From assembly GCA_903912405.1 (NCBI GenBank), contig CAIWHF010000255.1, positions 1 to 23,271 on the forward strand: a DNA stretch of 23,271 nucleotides, written 5' to 3'. Under the pieces are notes generated by a model that saw only the letters and a program-made list of their open reading frames with translations, had not been told where the DNA came from and made no database searches. This DNA is from an uncultured Bacteroidota bacterium (GTDB taxonomy: Bacteria > Bacteroidota > Bacteroidia > Chitinophagales > Chitinophagaceae). Position numbers and translations under genes: made by a program. How positions within the stretch are numbered: position 1 is the first letter of the stretch; the number at the start of each line of letters is the position of its first letter. Of the stretch, positions 1-6,970 are shown one piece after another.

Positions 1-105
1 AAAGAAGAAATTTTAAAAAATGAAACCGTTCAAAAATGGATGGAAGGCAAAGAGCTAATAAAATTCATTTTTGTAAAAGGCAAAATGATTAATATCGTTA
101 TATAA
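1..105 (+). CDS. leuS: Leucyl-tRNA synthetase, C-terminal fragment (partial)
   Basis: The first 105 bases are an open frame of 34 residues ending in TAA; the 5' part lies outside the window. The peptide contains VQKWMEGK followed by a hydrophobic strand and ends KGKMINIVI. This matches the C-terminal domain end of bacterial LeuRS, where a VQKWLEGK-type segment is followed by a closing beta strand ending in an NIVV-like sequence. LeuRS charges tRNA-Leu in the cytoplasm. The stop is only 3 bases before the next ATG, so the aminotransferase downstream is probably co-transcribed. The call rests on a short tail, but the tail is characteristic. Confidence 0.85.
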   Translation, partial: KEEILKNETVQKWMEGKELIKFIFVKGKMINIVI

Positions 106-108
106 ACC

Positions 109-1290
109 ATGAATATTCGAAGCCAATTTTTAAATCATCTTGCCCAAACATCCGATGCTCCCTTAGCCTTGGATATTGTAAAAGCGCATGGCAATTATCT
201 GTACGATCGTGCAGGGAAAGCCTATTTAGATTTAATTGGAGGCATTAGTGTATGCAATGTTGGTCATACGCATCCGAAAGTTGTTGCAGCCATTCAAAAA
301 CAAGCAGCCGATTATTTACATGTCATGGTGTATGGAGAACTTATTCAAAGTCCTCAAGTAGATTATGCAAGCCAATTAGCGCACTTACTGCCAGATCCAT
401 TAAACGCAGTTTACTTTACTAATTCGGGATCAGAGGCAACGGAAGGGGCAATAAAATTGGCTCGTCGAGTTACCGGCAAAACAGAAATAGTGGCCGCTCA
501 TAAAAGTTATCATGGCTCCACGCTTGGCGCCCTTAGCGTCATGGGTGACGAGTATTGGCGTAATGCGTTTCGACCACTCCTACCAGGCGTTTGGCATCAT
601 GAGTATAACAGTGAAGCTTTTCTAAATGCAATCAATAAGAATACTGCATGTGTTATTATTGAACCCATTCAAGCAGAATCGGGGGTATGCATGCCAAATA
701 AAGCATGGATACAGTCCGTACGCAAAAAATGCAGCGAATTAGGCGCTTTATTAATAGTCGATGAAATCCAAACTGGTTTTGGCAGAACAGGTAAAATGTG
801 GGGCTTTGAGCATAGTGAGATCATACCCGATATTGTATTATTAGGTAAAGCCTTAGGTGGCGGAATGCCCTTAGGCGCATTTGTAGCAGCTAAAGAACAC
901 ATGCAACAGCTCAGTAATAATCCTGTATTGGGGCATATTACCACCTTTGGTGGTCACCCTGTTTCATGTGCAGCAGGCATAGCCGCATTAGAAGTTTTAT
1001 TGGAAGAAAAACTAATTGAACAAATAGAAGAGAAAAGCAATTTGTTCCTTAAAGAGTTACAACATGAAAAAATAAAACAGGTTCGCGCAAAGGGCCTATT
1101 AATAGCAATTGAATTGGAAAGTAGCGAATTCGTATTAGCGAGTATTCAAGGCTGCTTAGAAAATAATTTATTTAGTGACTGGTTCTTATTTGCCCCATAT
1201 TGTATTCGTATAGCGCCTCCATTAACTATTACGATAGAAGAAATTATGTTAGCCTGCACGAATATTAAGCAAGTTTTATCATCGCTTTAA
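109..1290 (+). CDS. Class III PLP-dependent aminotransferase (acetylornithine/4-aminobutyrate aminotransferase-like)
   Basis: A 393-residue fold-type I, class III aminotransferase, expected to be cytoplasmic and to move an amino group from an omega- or alpha-amino donor to a 2-oxo acid through PLP. Visible motifs: the PLP phosphate-binding stretch NSGSEATEGAIK from residue 105; the DEIQTGFGRTG block, whose Asp218 should pair with the pyridine nitrogen; and Lys247 in LLGKALGGGMPLGAF, the Schiff-base lysine. Length fits acetylornithine/ornithine-type enzymes. Substrate cannot be fixed: no arg, GABA, lysine or biotin genes are adjacent, and the only neighbour on this strand is leuS, 3 bases upstream. 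The ATG follows the leuS stop directly, with no better start nearby. Family assignment is firm; ArgD is only one possibility, so no symbol is given. Confidence 0.9.
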   Translation: MNIRSQFLNHLAQTSDAPLALDIVKAHGNYLYDRAGKAYLDLIGGISVCNVGHTHPKVVAAIQKQAADYLHVMVYGELIQSPQVDYASQLAHLLPDPLNAVYFTNSGSEATEGAIKLARRVTGKTEIVAAHKSYHGSTLGALSVMGDEYWRNAFRPLLPGVWHHEYNSEAFLNAINKNTACVIIEPIQAESGVCMPNKAWIQSVRKKCSELGALLIVDEIQTGFGRTGKMWGFEHSEIIPDIVLLGKALGGGMPLGAFVAAKEHMQQLSNNPVLGHITTFGGHPVSCAAGIAALEVLLEEKLIEQIEEKSNLFLKELQHEKIKQVRAKGLLIAIELESSEFVLASIQGCLENNLFSDWFLFAPYCIRIAPPLTITIEEIMLACTNIKQVLSSL

Positions 1291-1306
1291 GAATTGTGCA
1301 CCCAAC

Positions 1307-1324
1307 AGATTAAGTAATCTTTTA
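1307..1324 (+). terminator. Weak possible terminator hairpin after the aminotransferase
   Basis: AGATT at 1307-1311 and AATCT at 1316-1320 can pair around a four-base loop and are followed by a short T run. The stem is only five AT-rich pairs, so termination would be weak. It lies between the aminotransferase stop and the TAnnTTTG motif upstream of the sugar-nucleotide genes, the expected place for an operon boundary. Confidence 0.25.
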
Positions 1325-1332
1325 TATATTTG
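1325..1332 (+). promoter_or_regulatory. Candidate Bacteroidota -7 promoter element for ugd
   Basis: TATATTTG matches the Bacteroidota housekeeping -7 consensus TAnnTTTG and lies 31 bases before the ATG at 1364. I see no clear TTG (-33) element at the usual distance upstream, so only half of the promoter is supported. Confidence 0.45.
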
Positions 1333-1363
1333 TACCTAATTAATAAACACCTAAATTATAATC

Positions 1364-2683
1364 ATGAATATTGCAATAGTTGGCACTGGGTATGTTGGTT
1401 TAGTTTCTGGAACTTGTTTTGCAGAAACAGGAAACAACGTTATTTGCATCGATATCGACCCAAAAAAAATCGAAACTCTACAACGCGGAGAAACACCAAT
1501 TTACGAACCTGGTTTAGAAGCGCTTCTAAAAAGAAACATTAAAGAAGGTCGCCTACACTTCACCACTCAATTAGCTGAAGGCATTAAAGACGCACAGTTT
1601 ATTTTCTTAGCGTTGCCTACTCCTCCGGGTGCTGATGGCGCTGCCGATTTAAAATATGTATTGGGTGTAGCAGAAGATTTAAGCACTTTGATTACTGATT
1701 ATAAAATCATCATTAACAAAAGTACTGTTCCGGTAGGCACCGCTGAAAAAGTAGCCGCTATCTTAACTAAAAAATTAGACCGTTCTCTATTTGACGTAGT
1801 TTCGAATCCTGAATTCCTTAGAGAAGGCGTAGCGGTAGACGACTTCTTAAAGCCTGACCGCGTAGTCGTTGGCACCTCTTCGGCTCGTGCTAAAAAATTA
1901 ATGGAAGAATTATATCAACCCTTTGTTCGCCAAGGCAATCCAATTTATTTTATGGACGAGCGTTCTTCTGAGATGACAAAATATGCTGCAAATTCTTATT
2001 TAGCTATGCGCATTTCATTTATGAATGAGATGGCTAATTTATGCGAGGCTGCAGGCGCTAATATCGATCATGTGCGTATAGGCATGGGGAGCGATTCTCG
2101 CATTGGTAAACGTTTTTTATTTCCAGGCGTTGGATATGGCGGCAGCTGTTTCCCCAAAGATGTGCAAGCATTAGCGCTTACTGCAAAACAACACAACTAC
2201 GATTTTAAATTAGTAGAAACAGTGATGCAAGTGAATGACCAACAAAAAAGTATTTTAGGGGCAAAAATAAAATCCTACTTTAATAATAATTTAAGTGGCA
2301 AAACGATTGCTGTTTGGGGCTTAGCCTTCAAACCACAAACAGATGATATAAGAGAAGCACCTGCTTTATCATTAATACAAGAACTTTTAGCAGCAGGCGC
2401 TACCGTAAAGGCATTTGATCCGGAAGCCATGACGAATGTGAAAAATTCTCTTGGAGAACATTCCATCTATTTTGCACAAAACGCATACGATGCTATTGAA
2501 CAAGCAGATGCCCTAGCGATTGTTACAGAATGGAGTGAATTTAGAAATCCAAATTTTAATAAAATGAAATCGCTTTTAAAAACAAAAACTATTTTTGATG
2601 GTAGAAATGTTTTTTCTCTCGAAAAAATGAAAGAAGAAGGATTTTATTATGAAAGCATTGGTAGAGCTACCATTACAAACTAA
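1364..2683 (+). CDS. ugd: UDP-glucose 6-dehydrogenase
   Basis: A 439-residue cytoplasmic enzyme that oxidises UDP-glucose to UDP-glucuronate with two NAD+. The N-terminal Rossmann fold begins at once with IVGTGYVG (glycines 7, 9 and 12). The catalytic cysteine is Cys262 in GVGYGGSCFPKD, the family hallmark. Other typical blocks are NKSTVPVGTA, NPEFLREG, the central YAANSYLAMRISFMNE helix, and the C-terminal UDP-binding domain with GLAFKPQTDDIREAP. Length is normal and all key residues are present. The next gene, 9 bases downstream, encodes the enzyme that consumes UDP-glucuronate, so the two form a pathway operon. A TAnnTTTG motif sits 31 bases upstream. Confidence 0.97.
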   Translation: MNIAIVGTGYVGLVSGTCFAETGNNVICIDIDPKKIETLQRGETPIYEPGLEALLKRNIKEGRLHFTTQLAEGIKDAQFIFLALPTPPGADGAADLKYVLGVAEDLSTLITDYKIIINKSTVPVGTAEKVAAILTKKLDRSLFDVVSNPEFLREGVAVDDFLKPDRVVVGTSSARAKKLMEELYQPFVRQGNPIYFMDERSSEMTKYAANSYLAMRISFMNEMANLCEAAGANIDHVRIGMGSDSRIGKRFLFPGVGYGGSCFPKDVQALALTAKQHNYDFKLVETVMQVNDQQKSILGAKIKSYFNNNLSGKTIAVWGLAFKPQTDDIREAPALSLIQELLAAGATVKAFDPEAMTNVKNSLGEHSIYFAQNAYDAIEQADALAIVTEWSEFRNPNFNKMKSLLKTKTIFDGRNVFSLEKMKEEGFYYESIGRATITN

Positions 2684-2692
2684 AAATAGCGC

Positions 2693-3631
2693 ATGTCTAA
2701 ACGAATATTAATTACCGGCGCAGCTGGTTTCTTAGGATCCCATTTATGTGATCGATTTATTGCCGAAGGATATGATGTTATCGGTATGGATAATTTATTA
2801 ACCGGTAATATTAAAAATATAGAACACTTATTCCCTCTAAAGAACTTTGAGTTTTATCATCACGATGTCACCAAATTTGTCCATGTTCCTGGCAACATCG
2901 ATTATATTCTTCATTTTGCATCTCCAGCAAGCCCCATCGATTATTTAAAAATGCCCATACAAACCTTAAAAGTAGGTGCTATGGGTACACATAATTTATT
3001 AGGTTTAGCAAAAGCAAAAAATGCTAGAATATTAGTGGCCTCTACTTCAGAAATTTATGGAGACCCGTTAGTACATCCTCAAACAGAAGAATATTGGGGC
3101 AATGTAAACTCCGTTGGACCAAGAGGTGTGTATGATGAAGCTAAACGCTATATGGAAAGTATCACGATGGCGTACCATCATTACCACCAAGTGGAAACTA
3201 GAATCATTCGTATCTTCAATACGTATGGTCCACGTATGCGCCTCGATGATGGTAGAGCCTTACCTACCTTTATGAGTCAAGCCTTAAAAAATGAAAACCT
3301 CACCGTTTTTGGCGATGGCTCTCAAACGAGATCTTTCTGTTATGTTGATGATTTAGTAGATGGTATATACCGACTATTATTATCTGATTATGCACTTCCT
3401 GTAAACATCGGAAACCCAGCAGAAATCACGTTAAAAGAATTTGCAGAAGAGGTTATTGCCTTGACAGGTACTTCGGGGAAAATCGTATACGAACCCCTAC
3501 CTCAAGATGACCCTAAACAACGCCAACCCGATATTACGAAAGCGAGAACTATTTTAGGATGGGAACCTAAGGTAGATCGACATGAAGGTTTAAAAAGAAC
3601 CTTAGCTTATTACAAAGCATCAATTCGATAA
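2693..3631 (+). CDS. UDP-glucuronate decarboxylase (UDP-xylose synthase), SDR family
   Basis: A 312-residue extended short-chain dehydrogenase/reductase. It should convert UDP-glucuronate to UDP-xylose by NAD+-dependent oxidation, decarboxylation and re-reduction in the cytoplasm. The NAD-binding GxxGxxG is at residues 9-15 (GAAGFLG), and the catalytic Tyr147/Lys151 are in GVYDEAKRYME. The blocks HFASPASPIDYLKMPIQTLK, SEIYGDPLVHPQ, the NVNSVGPRGVYDEAKR region and RIFNTYGPRMRLDDGR are typical of the UXS branch and separate it from dTDP-glucose 4,6-dehydratase and GalE. It follows ugd by 9 bases and is followed at once by a strong terminator, so ugd-uxs is a closed two-gene unit. No UDP-xylose transferase is adjacent. 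Confidence 0.93.
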   Translation: MSKRILITGAAGFLGSHLCDRFIAEGYDVIGMDNLLTGNIKNIEHLFPLKNFEFYHHDVTKFVHVPGNIDYILHFASPASPIDYLKMPIQTLKVGAMGTHNLLGLAKAKNARILVASTSEIYGDPLVHPQTEEYWGNVNSVGPRGVYDEAKRYMESITMAYHHYHQVETRIIRIFNTYGPRMRLDDGRALPTFMSQALKNENLTVFGDGSQTRSFCYVDDLVDGIYRLLLSDYALPVNIGNPAEITLKEFAEEVIALTGTSGKIVYEPLPQDDPKQRQPDITKARTILGWEPKVDRHEGLKRTLAYYKASIR

Positions 3632-3665
3632 TAAAAAAAGCACCAAAGGGTGCTTTTTTTATTTT
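3632..3665 (+). terminator. Rho-independent terminator after the UDP-xylose operon
   Basis: AGCACC at 3639-3644 pairs with GGTGCT at 3649-3654 around a four-base loop. An A run extends the stem upstream and a T run (3654-3660, then more T) follows. It starts right after the stop at 3631, so it ends the ugd-uxs transcript before parE. Confidence 0.88.
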
Positions 3666-3739
3666 TACAGATAAAATTTATACACACTACTAGTACCATC
3701 CAAGGATTTGGATTATTTTGCAAACAGAAATACGTAATA

Positions 3740-5623
3740 ATGGCTATCAATACAAATACCTATAACGAAGACAGTATCAAATCACTCGACTGGAAAGAAC
3801 ATATCCGATTACGACCGGGTATGTATATTGGTAAATTGGGGGATGGCAGCAGTATGGATGATGGTATTTATATCCTCATCAAAGAGGTTGCCGATAACTG
3901 TATCGATGAATATATGCAAGGTTTTGGCAAACGCATCGAAATAAAAGTAAGCGATCAACTAGTAAGCGTTCGTGATTATGGTCGCGGTATTCCATTAGGA
4001 AAACTCGTTGATGTAGTAAGCAAAATCAATACCGGTGCGAAATATGATAGTAAAGCCTTTCAAAAATCGGTAGGGTTAAATGGTGTGGGTACAAAAGCGG
4101 TGAATGCATTAAGTTCCTTTTTTAGTGTTACGGCTTACCGTGATGGAAAAATGAAAACGGCTAGTTTTGAAAAAGGCAACTTGCTAAAAGAAGAAAAAGA
4201 AAGCAGCACTACCGAAGATAATGGCACCTATGTCGAATTTACGCCCGACAATACCATTTTTAGAAATTACCATTTCGTTCATGAGTATATTGAAAATCAA
4301 ATTTGGAATTACTGCTTTTTAAATGCAGGCTTGCAAATTAATTTTAATGGAAGAAATTTTGTTTCAAAAAATGGATTGCTCGATTTATTGCAACGAAAAA
4401 CTAATCCCGATAATCTTCGCTACCCTATCATTCACCTAAAAGGAGAAGATATAGAGCTTGCCTTATCCCATACGGGCGACTATGGAGAAGATGTTTACTC
4501 TTTCGTAAATGGACAACATACTACACAAGGCGGCACACACCAAGCGGCTTTTAGAGAAGGCTTTGTAAAAACTGTTCGCGATTTTTTCAAGAAAGATTAT
4601 GACGCTGCCGATGTTCGTCAAAGCATCTGTGCTGCAATAGCTGTGCGCGTTCAAGAACCTGTATTTGAATCGCAAACGAAAACAAAATTAGGCTCTCAAA
4701 ATGTTGCTGAAAATGGGCCTTCCATGAAAAGTTTCATTGGCGACTTTTTAGGAACTGAATTAAACAACTTCTTACATAAAAATCCAAGCACGGCCGAAGC
4801 GCTAAAAAAACGCATTGAGCAAAGTGAGCGCGAGCGAAAAGAATTGACGGGCATCAGAAAATTAGCCAATGAGCGTGCTAAAAAAGCAAATCTTCATAAT
4901 AAAAAATTAAGAGATTGCCGTTATCACCTCAACGACGAAGCACCTACAAAAAACAAAGAAGAATTTCAGCAAAAGCAGTTAGAATCTACCATCTTTATTA
5001 CGGAAGGAGACTCGGCAAGTGGATCGATTACTAAATCTAGAAATGTTGAAAGTCAGGCCGTATTTAGTTTGCGTGGAAAGCCTTTAAATAGCTTTGGCCT
5101 CACCAAGAAAATCGTTTACGAAAATGAAGAATTCAATTTGTTGCAACATGCTTTAAATATTGAAGAAGGCATGGACGGATTACGTTACAATAATATTGTG
5201 ATAGCTACCGATGCCGATGTAGATGGCATGCACATTCGATTACTTATTATGACCTTCTTTTTACAGTTCTTTCCTGATTTGGTAAAAAACGGTCATGTAT
5301 ACATATTACAAACCCCTTTATTCCGTGTTCGAAATAAACAAAAAACAATTTATTGCTATAACGACGAAGAGCGCCAAAGAGCGATTATGGAATTGGGCAC
5401 TAAGCCAGAGATTACGCGTTTTAAAGGATTAGGTGAGATATCACCAGAAGAATTTGCTCAATTCATTGGTGATGACATCCGAAAAGATCCTGTTTTATTG
5501 AGTCAAGATGCGCAGATTCAAAAACTATTAGAATATTATATGGGTAAAAACACCCCGCAGCGTCAAGGTTTCATTATCGACAACTTGGTAATAGAAAAGA
5601 ATATTATGGAAGAAACAGCCTAA
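3740..5623 (+). CDS. parE: DNA topoisomerase IV subunit B
   Basis: A 627-residue ATPase and TOPRIM subunit of a type IIA topoisomerase, which decatenates and relaxes DNA together with ParC. GHKL ATPase: Glu49 and Asn53 in KEVADNCIDEY, then RDYGRGIP and a VGLNGVGTKAVNALS lid. A GyrB/ParE transducer domain follows. TOPRIM: Glu422 in ITEGDSASGS and Asp491/493/495 in ATDADVDGMH. The opening block EHIRLRPGMYIGKLGDGSS followed by DDGIY is the Bacteroidota ParE form rather than GyrB. I chose the ATG at 3740: the frame is open back to 3650, but that stretch begins inside the upstream terminator T run and encodes 30 residues not expected in the family. No parC is in the window; a shared terminator closes the gene. 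Confidence 0.93.
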   Translation: MAINTNTYNEDSIKSLDWKEHIRLRPGMYIGKLGDGSSMDDGIYILIKEVADNCIDEYMQGFGKRIEIKVSDQLVSVRDYGRGIPLGKLVDVVSKINTGAKYDSKAFQKSVGLNGVGTKAVNALSSFFSVTAYRDGKMKTASFEKGNLLKEEKESSTTEDNGTYVEFTPDNTIFRNYHFVHEYIENQIWNYCFLNAGLQINFNGRNFVSKNGLLDLLQRKTNPDNLRYPIIHLKGEDIELALSHTGDYGEDVYSFVNGQHTTQGGTHQAAFREGFVKTVRDFFKKDYDAADVRQSICAAIAVRVQEPVFESQTKTKLGSQNVAENGPSMKSFIGDFLGTELNNFLHKNPSTAEALKKRIEQSERERKELTGIRKLANERAKKANLHNKKLRDCRYHLNDEAPTKNKEEFQQKQLESTIFITEGDSASGSITKSRNVESQAVFSLRGKPLNSFGLTKKIVYENEEFNLLQHALNIEEGMDGLRYNNIVIATDADVDGMHIRLLIMTFFLQFFPDLVKNGHVYILQTPLFRVRNKQKTIYCYNDEERQRAIMELGTKPEITRFKGLGEISPEEFAQFIGDDIRKDPVLLSQDAQIQKLLEYYMGKNTPQRQGFIIDNLVIEKNIMEETA

Positions 5624-5634
5624 GGTTTAACTCC

Positions 5635-5671
5635 AAAAAAAAGAGCTCCGAAAATTCGGAGCTCTTTTTTT
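5635..5671. terminator. Strong bidirectional terminator between parE and xth
   Basis: GAGCTCCGAA at 5643-5652 pairs perfectly with TTCGGAGCTC at 5655-5664. Eight A precede the stem and seven T follow it, so it works on both strands. It serves parE (+, stop 5623) and the convergent xth (-). The xth stop codon at 5670-5672 overlaps the end of the T run. Confidence 0.92.
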
Positions 5672-6425
5672 ATTTTAAGGAAACATAAATAGGACAATGA
5701 TCGGAATGAATAATATCTGGATAAATGGCTGCATCTTGAACTACATGTGCTAATGTAGTACTTACACTAATATAATCGATACGCCAACCCTTATTTCTTG
5801 CACGTGCTCCTGCTCTATAACTCCACCAACTATATTGGTGAGGTGCGTCATTAAGATGTCTATAGGTATCCGTAAAGCCCAGTTCAAAAAACTTATCCAT
5901 CCATGCGCGCTCTTCAGGTAAAAAACCACTACTGTTTTTATTGCTTACTGGATCATGGATATCAATGGGCTTATGACAAATATTGTAATCGCCACAAATA
6001 ACTAAATCTTGATTTTTAAACGAAGCCACATAAGAATGGAACTCGTCGAGCCATTGCATTTTATAGGCTTGTCGATCGTCTCCCGATGAACCGCTAGGAA
6101 AGTAAGCACAAATGATTTGAATGCCATTGATCATCGCACGCATAACTCTTCCTTCAAAATCGCTTTGTTCAAATCCATTGCCACAAATAACTTCACTAGG
6201 CTGCAAACGAGTCAAAATACCAACACCACTATATCCTTTCTTTTGCGCAGGAAAAAAATAAGATTGATAACCCGTAGCTTGAATCGCAGATACATCAATA
6301 TCCGCTTCATTTGCTTTTATTTCTTGCAAACAAATAACATCAGCAGGATTAGTAGACAACCAATCGCAGAATCCTTTATTCATAGCACTGCGTATGCCAT
6401 TAACATTATATGAAATGATGCGCAT
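5670..6425 (-). CDS. xth: Exodeoxyribonuclease III (AP endonuclease, XthA/ExoA class)
   Basis: A 251-residue enzyme of the endonuclease/exonuclease/phosphatase fold. It should cut DNA at abasic sites in base-excision repair and trim 3' blocked ends. All catalytic blocks are present: Asn7 in SYNVNGIR, metal-binding Glu35 in LQEIKA, Tyr108 in AYFPSG, Asp146/Asn148 in GDYNICH, the RNKGWRIDYI block and terminal Asp242/His243 in HSDHCPI. Length is that of typical bacterial ExoIII. Its ATG overlaps the stop of the haem-binding gene by one base (TAATG), which suggests translational coupling. A bidirectional terminator closes the gene. Confidence 0.95.
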   Translation of the reverse strand: MRIISYNVNGIRSAMNKGFCDWLSTNPADVICLQEIKANEADIDVSAIQATGYQSYFFPAQKKGYSGVGILTRLQPSEVICGNGFEQSDFEGRVMRAMINGIQIICAYFPSGSSGDDRQAYKMQWLDEFHSYVASFKNQDLVICGDYNICHKPIDIHDPVSNKNSSGFLPEERAWMDKFFELGFTDTYRHLNDAPHQYSWWSYRAGARARNKGWRIDYISVSTTLAHVVQDAAIYPDIIHSDHCPIYVSLK

Positions 6426-6928
6426 TAGCTTTTATTTTTTTTCTTTTTCTTTTCCAACCATTCTAATTCTTCTTTATCTGGTGGCGGCAACATAGAACGC
6501 TCCATATTGGCCCAATCTGCAATAGCTTTCAATTCTGCATCAGATAAACGGGCATTTTTATGAATCCATAAATAGCTTTCAAGAGGCATCCAACGATCGG
6601 TAACTGATTCTGCAACCTCTTCTAATTTATGACGTTTGCGTCCTAGTTTATAGCTATTAAATTCAGAAAAATTCAAGTGCTCTCTACCCTCTTCCATGTG
6701 GTTATTGATCCACCAGCCAATAGGTTGCACATTAAAATACCAAGGATAATTGGGTTTGTTACTATGGCAATCGTAACAAGCGCGCTGTATATTTTGCCAC
6801 GTTTCTTTAGGGACACCCGTAGTAAATGCAATATCATCCTTATCTACTCCTACAGATTGGATTTTTTTTGGTCTAATAAATTGTATTACAACCAATACGA
6901 CTAAAATAATAATTCCGATTTTTTTCAT
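6425..6928 (-). CDS. Membrane-anchored haem-binding domain protein (CxxCH, c-type)
   Basis: A 167-residue protein. Residues 4-18 are strongly hydrophobic after a Lys-Lys start, giving a signal anchor or uncleaved signal peptide, so the rest should be periplasmic. Cys51, Cys54 and His55 form a CYDCH c-type haem attachment motif. The blocks CHSNKPNYPWYFNVQPIGWWI and MPLESYLWIH resemble the Bacteroidota 'haem-binding domain' family (Pfam Haem_bd); Met114 is a possible second axial ligand (inference). The C-terminus is a charged tail rich in Lys and Glu. It probably acts in electron transfer or haem sensing; partner unknown. It overlaps xth by one base and lies 42 bases after the S9 peptidase, in a gap with no terminator. 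Confidence 0.85.
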   Translation of the reverse strand: MKKIGIIILVVLVVIQFIRPKKIQSVGVDKDDIAFTTGVPKETWQNIQRACYDCHSNKPNYPWYFNVQPIGWWINNHMEEGREHLNFSEFNSYKLGRKRHKLEEVAESVTDRWMPLESYLWIHKNARLSDAELKAIADWANMERSMLPPPDKEELEWLEKKKKKNKS

Positions 6929-6970
6929 AGCATCTAATTTATTTAAAGTTACGGATTCTTATTTGCACTT

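Noticed and set aside
1330..1542. A 70-codon frame overlapping the start of ugd
   Set aside because: It is out of frame with ugd, uses a non-ATG start, and its product is Asn/Trp/His-rich without any domain.
3650..3739. A longer parE start giving 30 extra residues
   Set aside because: It would begin inside the T run of the upstream terminator, and the added residues are not expected for ParE; the ATG at 3740 fits the family start.
6117..6413. A 98-codon plus-strand open frame inside xth
   Set aside because: It lies wholly within a gene with all catalytic motifs intact, and its product resembles no protein family.
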